In this document: one piece after another, positions 15,113 through 22,966 of the stretch
Position numbering within the stretch: position 1 is the first letter of the stretch
How the letters are laid out: each line of letters begins with the position of its first letter
Assembly (NCBI RefSeq): GCF_003732225.1
Contig: NZ_MOBJ01000014.1
Span: forward strand, 310,001 to 374,000
DNA: 64,000 bases
Source: Pseudomonas brassicacearum
GTDB taxonomy: Bacteria > Pseudomonadota > Gammaproteobacteria > Pseudomonadales > Pseudomonadaceae
Direction of reading: 5' to 3'
Made by a program: the position numbers and the translations under genes
Notes under the pieces: model-generated
Told to the model about the DNA's origin: nothing
Databases searched by the model: none
What the model saw: the letters and a program-made list of their open reading frames with translations, nothing else

Positions 15113-16462
15113 TTACAAGAAAATGAACTTGGCGATAAAGATCGCGCACAGCACCCAAAGACTGATGGAAATTTCCTTGTGTTTACCCGTACCGGCCTTG
15201 AGCACCACGTAGGTGATAAAGCCCAGCGCAATGCCGTCGGCAACCGAGAAGGTCAGCGGCATCATGATGGCCGTGACGATCGCCGGAATGCTGTCAGTGG
15301 CTTCACTCCACTTGATGTGCTCCAGGCCGCTCATCATCAGCATGGCCACATAAATCAGCGCACCCGCAGTGGCGTAAGCGGGGATCATGCCAGCCAGCGG
15401 GGCGAAGAACATCGCGGCAATAAATAGCACACCTACGGTCACAGCGGTAAGACCGGTACGACCGCCGGCGGCCACGCCGGCAGCACTTTCCACATAACTG
15501 GTGACGGGCGGTACACCGACCATCGCACCGAATACGCTCGAAGCACTGTCGGCTTTCAGCGCGCGGGAGAGGTTTTCGATCTTCCCGTCTTCGCCGACCA
15601 GACCCGCCCGTTGTGCCACGCCCATCAGGGTGCCGGCGGTGTCGAACATGTGTACGAAGAGGAACGCCAGCACCACGCTGATCATGCTGATGTTGAACAC
15701 GCCGGCGATGTCCATGGCCATCCAGGTCGGCGCCAGGCTCGGCGGTGTCGACATGATGCCGCTGTAGTGCACCAGGCCCAGACCCCAACCGGCGAGGGTC
15801 ACGGTGATGATGCTGATCAGGATCGCGCCGAACACGCGGTGGTAACTAAGCACCGCAATCATCAGGAAGCAGACGGCGGCCAACAGCGGACCAGGGTCAC
15901 GCAGATTGCCCAGTTTGATCAGCGTGGCCGGGCTTGCGACGATGATGCCGGCGGTTTTCAGACCGATGATCCCCAGGAACAAGCCAACGCCTGCACCCAT
16001 GGCGAAGCGCAAACTCACTGGAATGCTGTTGAGTAGCCATTCCCGAACGCGTGACAGGGTCAGGAACATGAACAGCACACCGGAAATGAACACCGCACCC
16101 AGCGCTGCTTCCCAGTGGTAGCCCATGGTGCCGACCACGGTGTAGGTAAAGAAGGCGTTCAGGCCCATGCCTGGCGCGAGGCCAACCGGCCAGTTGGCGT
16201 ACAGTCCCATCAACAGGCAACCGAGTGCCGCGGCGATACAGGTCGCAACGAAGGCTGCGCCGTGATCGATCCCGGCGTCCGCCATGATGTTGGGGTTGAC
16301 GAAGATGATGTAGGCCATGGTGATGAAGGTTGTAATACCTGCAATCAGCTCGGTCCTCACCGTGGTGCCATGCAAGCTGAGTTTAAAAATGCGCTCCAGC
16401 CAGCCATTGCGTAATGGCGGCGAGAGTTCCAGCGTCGAGGCTTCGGATTTGCGGCTTTCCAC
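15113..16462 (-). CDS. AzgA-family purine base permease (adenine/guanine/hypoxanthine)
   Basis: An inner-membrane proton symporter for 6-oxopurines or adenine, with about 13 membrane segments in 449 residues. AzgA-type landmarks are GITTFITMAYIIFVNP near 42-57, GLAPGMGLNAFFTY near 93-106, AFLFVHMFDTAGTLMG, and GVPPVTSYVESAAGVAAGGRTG with the VESAAG substrate motif. The start is GTG at 16462 with AGGAG 8 bases upstream. The upstream region carries a TTGTATACAA palindrome between a -35 candidate (TTGCTT, complement of 16605-16610) and a -10 candidate (CATAAT, complement of 16583-16588). This links it to the urate operon and hiuH. Exact base specificity is not readable. Confidence 0.9.
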   Translation of the reverse strand: MESRKSEASTLELSPPLRNGWLERIFKLSLHGTTVRTELIAGITTFITMAYIIFVNPNIMADAGIDHGAAFVATCIAAALGCLLMGLYANWPVGLAPGMGLNAFFTYTVVGTMGYHWEAALGAVFISGVLFMFLTLSRVREWLLNSIPVSLRFAMGAGVGLFLGIIGLKTAGIIVASPATLIKLGNLRDPGPLLAAVCFLMIAVLSYHRVFGAILISIITVTLAGWGLGLVHYSGIMSTPPSLAPTWMAMDIAGVFNISMISVVLAFLFVHMFDTAGTLMGVAQRAGLVGEDGKIENLSRALKADSASSVFGAMVGVPPVTSYVESAAGVAAGGRTGLTAVTVGVLFIAAMFFAPLAGMIPAYATAGALIYVAMLMMSGLEHIKWSEATDSIPAIVTAIMMPLTFSVADGIALGFITYVVLKAGTGKHKEISISLWVLCAIFIAKFIFL

Positions 16463-16550
16463 AGCGAGTACTCCTCAAGAGTTTTATTGTTATTTCCAGA
16501 GCCGGACACATGAGGTGGGCAGCGGCTCTTTGAGGTACTTGCGAATTTGT

Positions 16551-16564
16551 TGACCGGTTGGTCA
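16551..16564. promoter_or_regulatory. TGACCGGTTGGTCA inverted repeat upstream of the AzgA permease
   Basis: TGACC and GGTCA arms flank GGTT. Eleven bases of it (TGACCGGTTGG) occur again, exactly, upstream of the Tsx-like gene. In both cases the near edge is about 87-89 bases from the start codon. Confidence 0.4.
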
Positions 16565-16591
16565 GGAACTCGCACGAAGCGAATTATGCTT

Positions 16592-16601
16592 TTGTATACA
16601 A
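16592..16601. promoter_or_regulatory. operator-like palindrome TTGTATACAA at the AzgA-permease promoter
   Basis: Identical to the puuE site and here extended to TTTGTATACAAA. It lies in the 16-base spacer between the predicted -35 and -10 of the permease promoter. Confidence 0.6.
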
Positions 16602-16792
16602 ATAAAGCAAATAATGTTTTTGGTTTTGTGGACGAAAGGATCGGCAATTGGGATATATCGCCGTTTTAGACGCATTCGGCGGATCGCCGCCCGGACATCT
16701 GCTCACGCCGTAGCGACTCCTCGAACTGTGTGCCGGCGTCGTGTGTCAGGCTCGGGCAGCGAAGGTGGTGTGAGGGAAGGGTAAAAACCAAT

Positions 16793-16820
16793 AAACCGGC
16801 GAATGGGCCGGTTTATTTTT
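16793..16820. terminator. bidirectional terminator
   Basis: AAACCGGC and GCCGGTTT arms with a 6-base loop, followed by A/T-rich tracts on both sides. It may end minus-strand transcripts from the glutaredoxin-like gene before the permease promoter. Confidence 0.6.
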
Positions 16821-16852
16821 GTCTGGGTTTTGTGGTGGCTGTGCGGGCCTCT

Positions 16853-16932
16853 TCGCGAGCAAGCTCGCTCCCACATGGAACTGCGTCTATCTTGCGAATG
16901 TGGTCAACTGTGGGAGCGAGCTTGCTCGCGAT
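16853..16932. repeat. REPIN, family B
   Basis: Inverted arms TCGCGAGCAAGCTCGCTCCCACA and complement across about 30 bases, directly downstream of the glutathione S-transferase-like gene. Confidence 0.85.
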
Positions 16933-16959
16933 GGCTTCAGTCAGAACACCACAAAACCA

Positions 16960-17331
16960 TCAGGCTGCAGCGAAGCGCTTGTCCAGATAATCGATGATCA
17001 CCTTGGACTCATACATCCAGGTGGTCTGGCCATTCTCTTCGATGCGCAGGCACGGCACTTTGATTTTGCCGCCTTGCTCCAGCAGGGCTTGGCGATCCTG
17101 TTCGCTGTTCTTCGCATCACGCAGGGCCACGGGCACATTCAGGCGGCGCAGGGTGCGGCGGGTTTTCACGCAGAACGGGCAGGCGTGGAACTGATACAGC
17201 GTCAGGCCTTTCGCTGCGTTTTCGACCTGGGCCTGAGCGGCGGCGGGGCGCTTCTTTTTGCTCGGGCGGGTGAGGAAATCGATGAAGATGATCAGCTGGC
17301 CGAGGCCGACACGAAGCGCTTTTACTAACAC
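16960..17331 (-). CDS. membrane-anchored glutaredoxin/GST N-domain protein
   Basis: A 123-residue protein with a hydrophobic N-terminus (VGLGQLIIFIDFLTRP), a basic linker, and one thioredoxin-fold domain with the redox motif CPFC (Cys51, Cys54) and the glutathione-binding VPCLRIEENG and YESKVIIDYL segments. This is the arrangement of the short proteins annotated as glutathione S-transferase N-terminal domain proteins. There is no C-terminal helical GST domain, so it is more likely a glutaredoxin-like thiol-disulfide reductase at the membrane. The start is GTG at 17331 with GAGG upstream. It stands as a single gene next to folE on the same strand, with a terminator between them. Confidence 0.85.
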   Translation of the reverse strand: MLVKALRVGLGQLIIFIDFLTRPSKKKRPAAAQAQVENAAKGLTLYQFHACPFCVKTRRTLRRLNVPVALRDAKNSEQDRQALLEQGGKIKVPCLRIEENGQTTWMYESKVIIDYLDKRFAAA

Positions 17332-17391
17332 GGTATAAGCCTCACGGGCGAATGAAGAAAGGCGCGCAGCTTACCTGATTTTTCGCAGGCG

Positions 17392-17420
17392 AAAAAAAAC
17401 CGGCGATGAATGCCGGTTTT
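17392..17420 (-). terminator. rho-independent terminator of folE
   Basis: On the minus strand, AAAACCGGC, a 7-base loop and GCCGGTTTT continue into a run of T residues, 15 bases after the folE stop. Confidence 0.85.
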
Positions 17421-17434
17421 CTTCGTACCGCGGA

Positions 17435-17980
17435 TTACTTGATCAAGCTGAGAAACTCGCTGCGGGTTGCCGCGTTTTCGCGGAACTCACCGAGCATCAC
17501 CGAGGTGATCATCGACGAGTTCTGTTTCTCTACACCGCGCATCATCATGCACATGTGCTGGGCTTCGATCACCACCGCCACGCCCAGGGCGCCAGTCACT
17601 TGCTGGACCGCCTCGGCGATCTGCCGACTGAGGTTTTCCTGGATCTGCAGGCGGCGGGCGTACATGTCGACGATCCGCGCGACTTTCGACAGGCCCAGCA
17701 CCTTGCCACTCGGGATATAGGCAACGTGGGCCTTGCCGATGAATGGCAGCAAGTGGTGTTCGCACAACGAGTAGAGCTCGATGTTCTTGACCAGCACCAT
17801 TTCGCTGTTGTCGGAGCTGAACAAGGCACCGTTGGTGACTTCTTCGAGCGTCTGCTCATAACCGCGGCAAAGGTACTGCATGGCTTTGGCGGCACGCTTC
17901 GGCGTGTCGAGCAGACCTTCGCGGGTGGCGTCTTCGCCAAGCTGGCCGAGGATCGCCGTGTAATTCTGTTCCAGGGACAT
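17435..17980 (-). CDS. folE: GTP cyclohydrolase I
   Basis: Converts GTP to 7,8-dihydroneopterin triphosphate, the first step of folate and queuosine precursor synthesis. The 181 residues contain the zinc-binding CEHHLLPF near 73-80 and the second zinc Cys in EAQHMCMMMRGVEKQ. The conserved MYARRLQIQENLSRQIA block is intact, so the enzyme should be active. A ribosome site AGGT precedes the ATG. Pseudomonads often carry more than one folE; this copy is followed by its own terminator and lies downstream of an Smr-domain gene. Confidence 0.95.
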   Translation of the reverse strand: MSLEQNYTAILGQLGEDATREGLLDTPKRAAKAMQYLCRGYEQTLEEVTNGALFSSDNSEMVLVKNIELYSLCEHHLLPFIGKAHVAYIPSGKVLGLSKVARIVDMYARRLQIQENLSRQIAEAVQQVTGALGVAVVIEAQHMCMMMRGVEKQNSSMITSVMLGEFRENAATRSEFLSLIK

Positions 17981-18057
17981 GAAACTACCTGTGGGATTTT
18001 ACGCAAAGGACAAGGGTACGGTGGCGGACACGGCGCTGCAAGCGTAGCGCATCAGCT

Positions 18058-18615
18058 TTACTCGTCGCGACCTTCCATCATGGTCCGTTTGAGCATCACG
18101 TAAACCGCTCCGGCGCCGCCATGTTTTGGCTGGCACGAGGTGAAGCCGAGCACCTGTGGATGCTGACGCAGCCAGGTGTTGACGTGACTCTTGATCATCG
18201 GCCGCTTGCCGTCCAGGCGCACAGCCTTGCCATGAGTCACGCGTACGCAGCGGATTTCGAATTTTGTCGCTTCGGCGAGAAAAGCCCACAGCGTCTCGCG
18301 GGCTTTTTCGACGTTCATGCCGTGCAGGTCGAGGCTGCCTTCGAACGGGATCTGCCCGATCTTCAGCTTGCGCATCTGGCTTTCCTGCACACCGTCACGC
18401 GCCCACATCAACTCGTCTTCCGGACCGACATCGATCACGAACTGATCGGACAGACCATCAACGGTGGTGGCATCGGTGCGCACGGTGGCGGCCTGACGCA
18501 GCTTGGCGATGTGCGCGCGGTCAGCTTTGGGTTTGCCGGTTTCAGCGCGATCGTGCTTGATCGGCTTGACGCCTTGGATCGCGCTTTTGAACAGGGAAAA
18601 ATCGTCGTCTTGCAT
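18058..18615 (-). CDS. Smr (MutS C-terminal-like) domain protein
   Basis: A 185-residue protein with a charged N-terminal region and a C-terminal Smr domain from about residue 90: SLDLHGMNVEKARE, the VRVTHGKAVR loop, and the final HGGAGAVYVMLKR. Smr domains are nickases or RNA endonucleases; in E. coli SmrB cleaves mRNA between collided ribosomes. This protein has the same general layout (disordered N-terminus plus Smr) and may do the same, which is inference from the family. It starts with GGAGG 6 bases upstream. It lies between folE and a small membrane protein, all on the minus strand. Confidence 0.88.
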   Translation of the reverse strand: MQDDDFSLFKSAIQGVKPIKHDRAETGKPKADRAHIAKLRQAATVRTDATTVDGLSDQFVIDVGPEDELMWARDGVQESQMRKLKIGQIPFEGSLDLHGMNVEKARETLWAFLAEATKFEIRCVRVTHGKAVRLDGKRPMIKSHVNTWLRQHPQVLGFTSCQPKHGGAGAVYVMLKRTMMEGRDE

Positions 18616-18690
18616 GTCAGCCTCCGCGAAGGGCGGCCAGTTTACCCAAGTCGAGGTGAATCAGGCGCGTCAAAACGCAACGCGCGCCAC

Positions 18691-19011
18691 TCAGTCATGT
18701 TTTTTCATCAAATGTGGAGCCAGGTTCAGCTCGCGGGGTTGGCGCATCCGGCGGCGGCAGCGACGCCATAGTGAAACACCGACATACAGCAGCAACAGGC
18801 CAATCGCCAGAACCACTGCCGCGCCAGCCGGGCTGGCGTTCAGCTCGCCGAGAGCCGGCGGGTGGCCCAGCAGGCTGGCGGCACCAGCCATTGCCAGCAG
18901 CACGCCGAGGGCCGCCAGCAGCGCGGAAAATGCCGCGCCAAAGCGATAACGCCAGTTGCGCGGGCCTTTGGGCCGCAAGCGGCGAGCGTCAAAACCATCG
19001 GATATCTTCAT
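18691..19011 (-). CDS. small membrane protein of unknown function
   Basis: 106 residues with two predicted membrane helices (about 25-46 and 62-82), a basic, Arg-rich N-terminus (DARRLRPKGPRNWRYR) and an Arg-rich segment after the second helix (WRRCRRRMR). The charge pattern suggests both termini are in the cytoplasm. The ATG at 19011 has GAGGAAGG upstream and is preferred over a TTG five codons earlier. No recognised domain. It lies between the isochorismatase-like and Smr genes on the same strand with gaps of 75-130 bases, so an operon is possible but not compelling. Confidence 0.7.
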   Translation of the reverse strand: MKISDGFDARRLRPKGPRNWRYRFGAAFSALLAALGVLLAMAGAASLLGHPPALGELNASPAGAAVVLAIGLLLLYVGVSLWRRCRRRMRQPRELNLAPHLMKKHD

Positions 19012-19143
19012 TCCGACCTTCCTCAATGGGTATCGGCCCTTCGACCGGGAGTTGACCGGGTGGTTCCTGAGGCTAAGGCAATTGCAGGGAATGAGAGGTT
19101 TTTGCGGATGAGCGGCTGCATCGGCCGCTCATCAAACGCTCGA

Positions 19144-19734
19144 TCAGATCAGTTCCTGGGTCTGGGCGAGGGTGGCGAAGTTGTCGGCCATGATCGCCAT
19201 TTCAGTCTGCTGGACATGTTCGGCGCTAAGGATTCCACCTTTGTAAGGCAGGTCCCGCGTGGCGCAGGCGTCTTCGACCAGGGTGCAGCGAAAGCCCAGA
19301 TTCTTGGCCGCGCGCACGGTGGTGCTGACGCTGGAGTGACTCATGAAACCGCAGACGATCAGGTCCAGCGAGCCGAGGTCTTGCAAGCGTTTTTCCAGCG
19401 GGGTGCCGTGGAAAGCGCTGGGCAGCAATTTGCCAATGATGGTTTCGTCAGCCAGTGGCTCAAGGCCCGGAATGAATTCACCGCGTTCGCCTTGTGGGTC
19501 GAACAGGCCACCGACGGTGCCGAGGTGGCGTACATGGACGATCGGCCGACCCGCCTTGCGGGCAGCTGCGAGCAATTGCTTGATGTTGTCGATGGCGGCG
19601 TCCATGCCGGAAAGGGCCAGGGGGCCGCTCAAGTATTCTTTCTGGGCATCGATGATCACCAGCGTCGCATGGGCCAGATTGGCCGGCGCGTAACCACGAC
19701 CGCTGAGTTGAAACATCGTTTTTGGAACGGACAT
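19144..19734 (-). CDS. isochorismatase-superfamily hydrolase lacking the nucleophilic cysteine
   Basis: 196 residues with the isochorismatase/cysteine hydrolase fold: VIIDAQKEYL gives the catalytic Asp29, and ETIIGKLLPSAF gives Lys102. The third catalytic position, normally Cys in a motif like MTHMCVSTT, reads MSHSSVSTT here, so Ser135 replaces the cysteine; the rest of the helix (VRAAKNLGF) and TLVEDACATRD are normal. The true isochorismatases (EntB, PhzD) also lack the cysteine, but the sequence around it here is of the amidase-like type. Activity is therefore uncertain. The ATG at 19734 has GGAG upstream. It is divergent from prmB. The substrate is unknown. Confidence 0.83.
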   Translation of the reverse strand: MSVPKTMFQLSGRGYAPANLAHATLVIIDAQKEYLSGPLALSGMDAAIDNIKQLLAAARKAGRPIVHVRHLGTVGGLFDPQGERGEFIPGLEPLADETIIGKLLPSAFHGTPLEKRLQDLGSLDLIVCGFMSHSSVSTTVRAAKNLGFRCTLVEDACATRDLPYKGGILSAEHVQQTEMAIMADNFATLAQTQELI

Positions 19735-19972
19735 TCTGGGGCTCCTTCGAGTGGGGCTTTTGCGACATTGTCCTCTGGCTGAGCGCTTCTGTGAATCGCT
19801 ACCATCGTAGGCACCGTCGTTGCTGGCCTGCAGCCTGTCAAGAGCTGAGCAGATGTTCAATCAAAAGCTGAAAATCAGGATCATTCCTACGTTCGTCCCG
19901 TGATTTTTCTTGCGTCGTCGGGGCGGGTTTAGGCTGTTAGAATCGCCAGTCGATTTTTCAGGAGTTTGCCCC

Positions 19973-20881
19973 GTGATCACTTCCCGCCTGCGCACCTTGC
20001 GCGACCACATTCGTTGGGCTGTCAGCCGTTTTCATGGGGAGGATCTGTTTTTCGGCCATGGGACCGACAACGCCTGGGACGAAGCCCGCCAACTGGTGTT
20101 GGGGGCGTTGCACCTGCCGTGGGAAATCGCTGATAGCTACCTGGACTGCCGCCTTGAAGACGACGAACTGGTGAACTTGCAGCGCTTGCTCAAGCGTCGA
20201 ATCGAGGAGCGCATCCCGACGGCTTACCTGTTGGGCGAAGCCTGGTTTTGTGGCCTGTCGTTCATCGTTGACGAGCGTGTATTGATCCCGCGCTCACCGA
20301 TTGGCGAACTGATCGAAAAACGTTTCGCGCCGTGGCTCGGCACCGAGCCTGCACGGATTCTCGACCTGTGCACCGGTTCCGGTTGCATCGGTATTGCCTG
20401 CGCCTACGAGTTCCAGAACGCTGAGGTAGTGTTGGCTGATCTGTCCTTTGAAGCGCTGGAAGTGGCCAATCAGAACATCGAGCGCCATGGCGTCGATGAG
20501 CGGGTGTTCACCGTTCAGGGCGATGGCTTCGACGGTTTGCCGGGGCAGCGTTTCGACTTGATCGTGTCCAACCCGCCTTACGTGGACGCCGAAGATTTTG
20601 CCGACATGCCGGACGAGTACCAGCATGAACCGGAACTGGGCCTGGCCTGTGGAGAGGATGGTTTGAACCTGGTTCGGCGGATGCTCGCGCAAGCTGCGGA
20701 TCACTTGACCGAGAAGGGCTTGCTGATCATTGAAGTCGGCAACAGCCAGGTGCACGTCGAGGCGTTGTACCCGGAAGTCGATTTCGCCTGGCTGGAGTTC
20801 GAGCGCGGCGGTCACGGCGTGTTCATGCTGAGCGCCGAGCAATGCCTTCAGCATCAGGCGTTGTTCGCTTCGCGCGTTTGA
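19973..20881 (+). CDS. prmB: ribosomal protein uL3 glutamine N5-methyltransferase
   Basis: Methylates a glutamine side chain of ribosomal protein L3 using S-adenosylmethionine. The 302-residue protein has an N-terminal helical substrate-recognition domain and a Rossmann methyltransferase domain, with RILDLCTGSGCIGI (SAM-binding) near 123-136 and the glutamine-methyltransferase motif NPPY at 200-203. YLLGEAWFCGLSF and LIPRSPIGELI are typical of PrmB rather than PrmC. The start is GTG at 19973 with AGGAG 8 bases upstream; longer frames lack a ribosome site. It is followed by a REP hairpin that may end the transcript. Confidence 0.94.
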   Translation: MITSRLRTLRDHIRWAVSRFHGEDLFFGHGTDNAWDEARQLVLGALHLPWEIADSYLDCRLEDDELVNLQRLLKRRIEERIPTAYLLGEAWFCGLSFIVDERVLIPRSPIGELIEKRFAPWLGTEPARILDLCTGSGCIGIACAYEFQNAEVVLADLSFEALEVANQNIERHGVDERVFTVQGDGFDGLPGQRFDLIVSNPPYVDAEDFADMPDEYQHEPELGLACGEDGLNLVRRMLAQAADHLTEKGLLIIEVGNSQVHVEALYPEVDFAWLEFERGGHGVFMLSAEQCLQHQALFASRV

Positions 20882-20890
20882 TTCGATGCA

Positions 20891-20968
20891 AAAAAAGATC
20901 GCAGCCTGCGGCAGCTCCTACGCGGAATACGCAATCGCGTAGGAGCTGGCGAAGCCTGCGATCTTTTT
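20891..20968. repeat. REP pair, family A
   Basis: Inverted arms AAAAAAGATCGCAGCCTGCG and complement, ending in a T-run on the plus strand. It could act as terminator for both prmB and the convergent gene at 20971. Confidence 0.82.
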
Positions 20969-20970
20969 GC

Positions 20971-21762
20971 TCAGCGGTGCGTGGCGATCCAGATCAGCAG
21001 CCCCGCCTGGAACACCGCAAACGCCACCAGACAACTGATGGTGAAGCGTAGCCCCGTATCCTCACGTTTGTATTTGCTGACTTTCTCTTCCTGCTTTTGC
21101 AGTTTGACTTCCTGCTCTGCCAGATTCTGCTCGGCTTGCTGCAGCATCTGCGCGGCTTCGAGGATTTCCACGAACTGCAGCTTTTCGCTGTTCCAGTCGC
21201 CCAGCAGATCGCCGACCTTTACTTCTTTGACGCTGCCCTTCAAATGCTGGGCGTCGGCGTAGACCACATCAAAACCATGTACCCGCAGGAAGTGATCGCG
21301 GCGCAGGCGGGTGTCTTCGTTGAGGGCGTCCTTGTTGTTCAGGTCCGCGCCGTCGACGGTGTAGCTCGACCACTTTTTCTTCGCCCACGTAATGCCTTGA
21401 GCGGCCAGAAAACGGCCAATACCACGGTTCATCGGTTCAATCTGCAGACCGCTGTCGGGTCCGAAGTGCACGCGACGGGTCTCATGGTCGACCCAGACAT
21501 CCAGGTGGTTCTGTTCTTTGCGCACCCGTTGGCCGGGCAGCGAAATGCTCATGCGTAGCAGGCTGCGTTCTTTGTTGTTGCGCTCGGCATAGCCGAACTC
21601 GACAAAACGCAATGGCCGTCCACCGGTCGCTCGATCGGTTTTCAGCGGCGCCAGGCGAAGCATCTTGTGGTGCTCGGCAGTGACGTCCGCCCACGGCAGC
21701 TCGACCGCTTCTGTGGCGGTGGTTTCTGGCGCGGTGTCGGGTGAATTCTGGGTATCAGTCAT
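20971..21762 (-). CDS. C-terminally anchored coiled-coil protein of unknown function
   Basis: 263 residues with no catalytic motif I recognise. The N-terminal 25 are acidic and Thr-rich. Residues 30-190 form a mixed alpha/beta region with many basic patches (RLAPLKTDRATGGRPLRFVE, RKEQNHLDVWVDHETRRVHF). A Gln/Glu/Lys-rich coiled coil follows at about 205-235 (AEQNLAEQEVKLQKQEEKV), and a single membrane helix closes the protein (TISCLVAFAVFQAGLLIWIA). That makes it a likely tail-anchored inner-membrane protein with a cytoplasmic body. It is convergent with prmB. The start has AGGA 9 bases upstream. Confidence 0.75.
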   Translation of the reverse strand: MTDTQNSPDTAPETTATEAVELPWADVTAEHHKMLRLAPLKTDRATGGRPLRFVEFGYAERNNKERSLLRMSISLPGQRVRKEQNHLDVWVDHETRRVHFGPDSGLQIEPMNRGIGRFLAAQGITWAKKKWSSYTVDGADLNNKDALNEDTRLRRDHFLRVHGFDVVYADAQHLKGSVKEVKVGDLLGDWNSEKLQFVEILEAAQMLQQAEQNLAEQEVKLQKQEEKVSKYKREDTGLRFTISCLVAFAVFQAGLLIWIATHR

Positions 21763-21861
21763 AACGGCGAGATCCTGTCCAAGCCCTGCTTGGCGGCAGC
21801 CAATGGGCTGCCGACACAGGCTTATCGGCCGTTTTTTCCAGGACTGGAGGGTAAAACCGGC

Positions 21862-22842
21862 TTAACTGGGGCTAAGTCCGTCAATAAAGCTCAGTATCCT
21901 GGAACCGAGTTCAGCAGCGAGGGGCAGTTGCGGGTCTTTGTAGGAGGCCATTTGACGCTTGATGTCGTTGGGCACGATGCGCATCACGTGGTTCATGCCT
22001 TCGATCAGCGCCAACTGGGCATCCGGTTTCGCAGCTTTGAGCATCCGCGCATCACCGACACCGACCTGCATGTCGTTGCTGCCCTGGATGATCAGCGCCG
22101 GCATTTTCAGTTTGGCGAAGGCCGCTGCCGGGTCCTGGCGAAACAGGCTAATCAGATACGGCTGCACGCTGGGACGGAAGATCACCTGCAACGGTGTCGG
22201 GACGTTTTCGTCGACATGCCCGGCCTTGAGACTGTCCAGAAGCTCATTGCTGCGCAGCAGCAGATCGGGTGGCATTCGATTGCTCAATTGTTGACGCAAG
22301 ACCTGATCCACCGGGCGCGCGGTGCCAGACAGGGAAATCACCGCGGCAGCATCGACTTGCGGGGCGGCGAGCGTAGCCACCAGCGCACCTTCGCTATGGC
22401 CGAGCAAAATCAATGGCCCCATACGCGGGTCGGATTTGAGCTTCTGGCCCCAGGCCACCGCATCGGCAACGTAGGCCTCAAGGGTCAGGTTGCGTTCATC
22501 CGGAGTCGCCGCGAGGCTGGCCGCCACGCCGCGTTTGTCGTAACGCACGCTGGCGATGTTGTGTTTGGCCAGTACCCACGCCAGGCGCTTGAGGCTGTCG
22601 TTGTTGCCGCCGTCCGGGTTATTGCCGTTGCGATCCGTAGGACCCGAGCCAGAAATGATCAGCACAACCGGCACCGGGCTGTCGGACTTTGGCAGCAACA
22701 TCGAGCCGAAAAGCTCGCCGCTGCCGGTATCCAGACTGACCGGACGTTGCAGAACAGAGGCCTGGACCATATTCGAAAGCAGGCCGGTAAATAGGGTAAG
22801 GCTCAAGGCAATAACTCGCAGCATCATCACGCCATCATTCAC
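21862..22842 (-). CDS. exported alpha/beta hydrolase
   Basis: A serine hydrolase of the alpha/beta fold with an N-terminal signal peptide (LRVIALSLTLFTGLLSNMVQA), so it probably acts in the periplasm. The nucleophile elbow GHSEGAL gives Ser near residue 150; the oxyanion region is IISGSGPTDRNGN and a catalytic His lies in GMNHVMR. The architecture resembles the YfhR/dienelactone-hydrolase-like peptidase_S9 group used for small esters, but no substrate can be assigned. The start could be any of three Met codons at 22842, 22827 or 22824; the latter two give a more usual signal peptide. It is divergent from aroC. Confidence 0.82.
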   Translation of the reverse strand: MNDGVMMLRVIALSLTLFTGLLSNMVQASVLQRPVSLDTGSGELFGSMLLPKSDSPVPVVLIISGSGPTDRNGNNPDGGNNDSLKRLAWVLAKHNIASVRYDKRGVAASLAATPDERNLTLEAYVADAVAWGQKLKSDPRMGPLILLGHSEGALVATLAAPQVDAAAVISLSGTARPVDQVLRQQLSNRMPPDLLLRSNELLDSLKAGHVDENVPTPLQVIFRPSVQPYLISLFRQDPAAAFAKLKMPALIIQGSNDMQVGVGDARMLKAAKPDAQLALIEGMNHVMRIVPNDIKRQMASYKDPQLPLAAELGSRILSFIDGLSPS

Positions 22843-22966
22843 AAGGTGTCGGTTGGACTAGCAGGCACCGATAAGGTTCGAGGATGAACTAGTTGGATAG
22901 CCTGCGTATACTCGCCGCATTACATTTTCAGGTTGAGTCACTCAGCGATTTCACGGAGCGCCCTGC

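Larger units (their letters stand above)
16463..16959. other. regulatory gap upstream of the AzgA-type permease
   Basis: No gene. From left to right it contains the permease leader, a TGACC-N4-GGTCA site, a TTGTATACAA operator, a bidirectional terminator and a REPIN. The stretch 16620-16790 shows nothing I can name. Confidence 0.7.
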
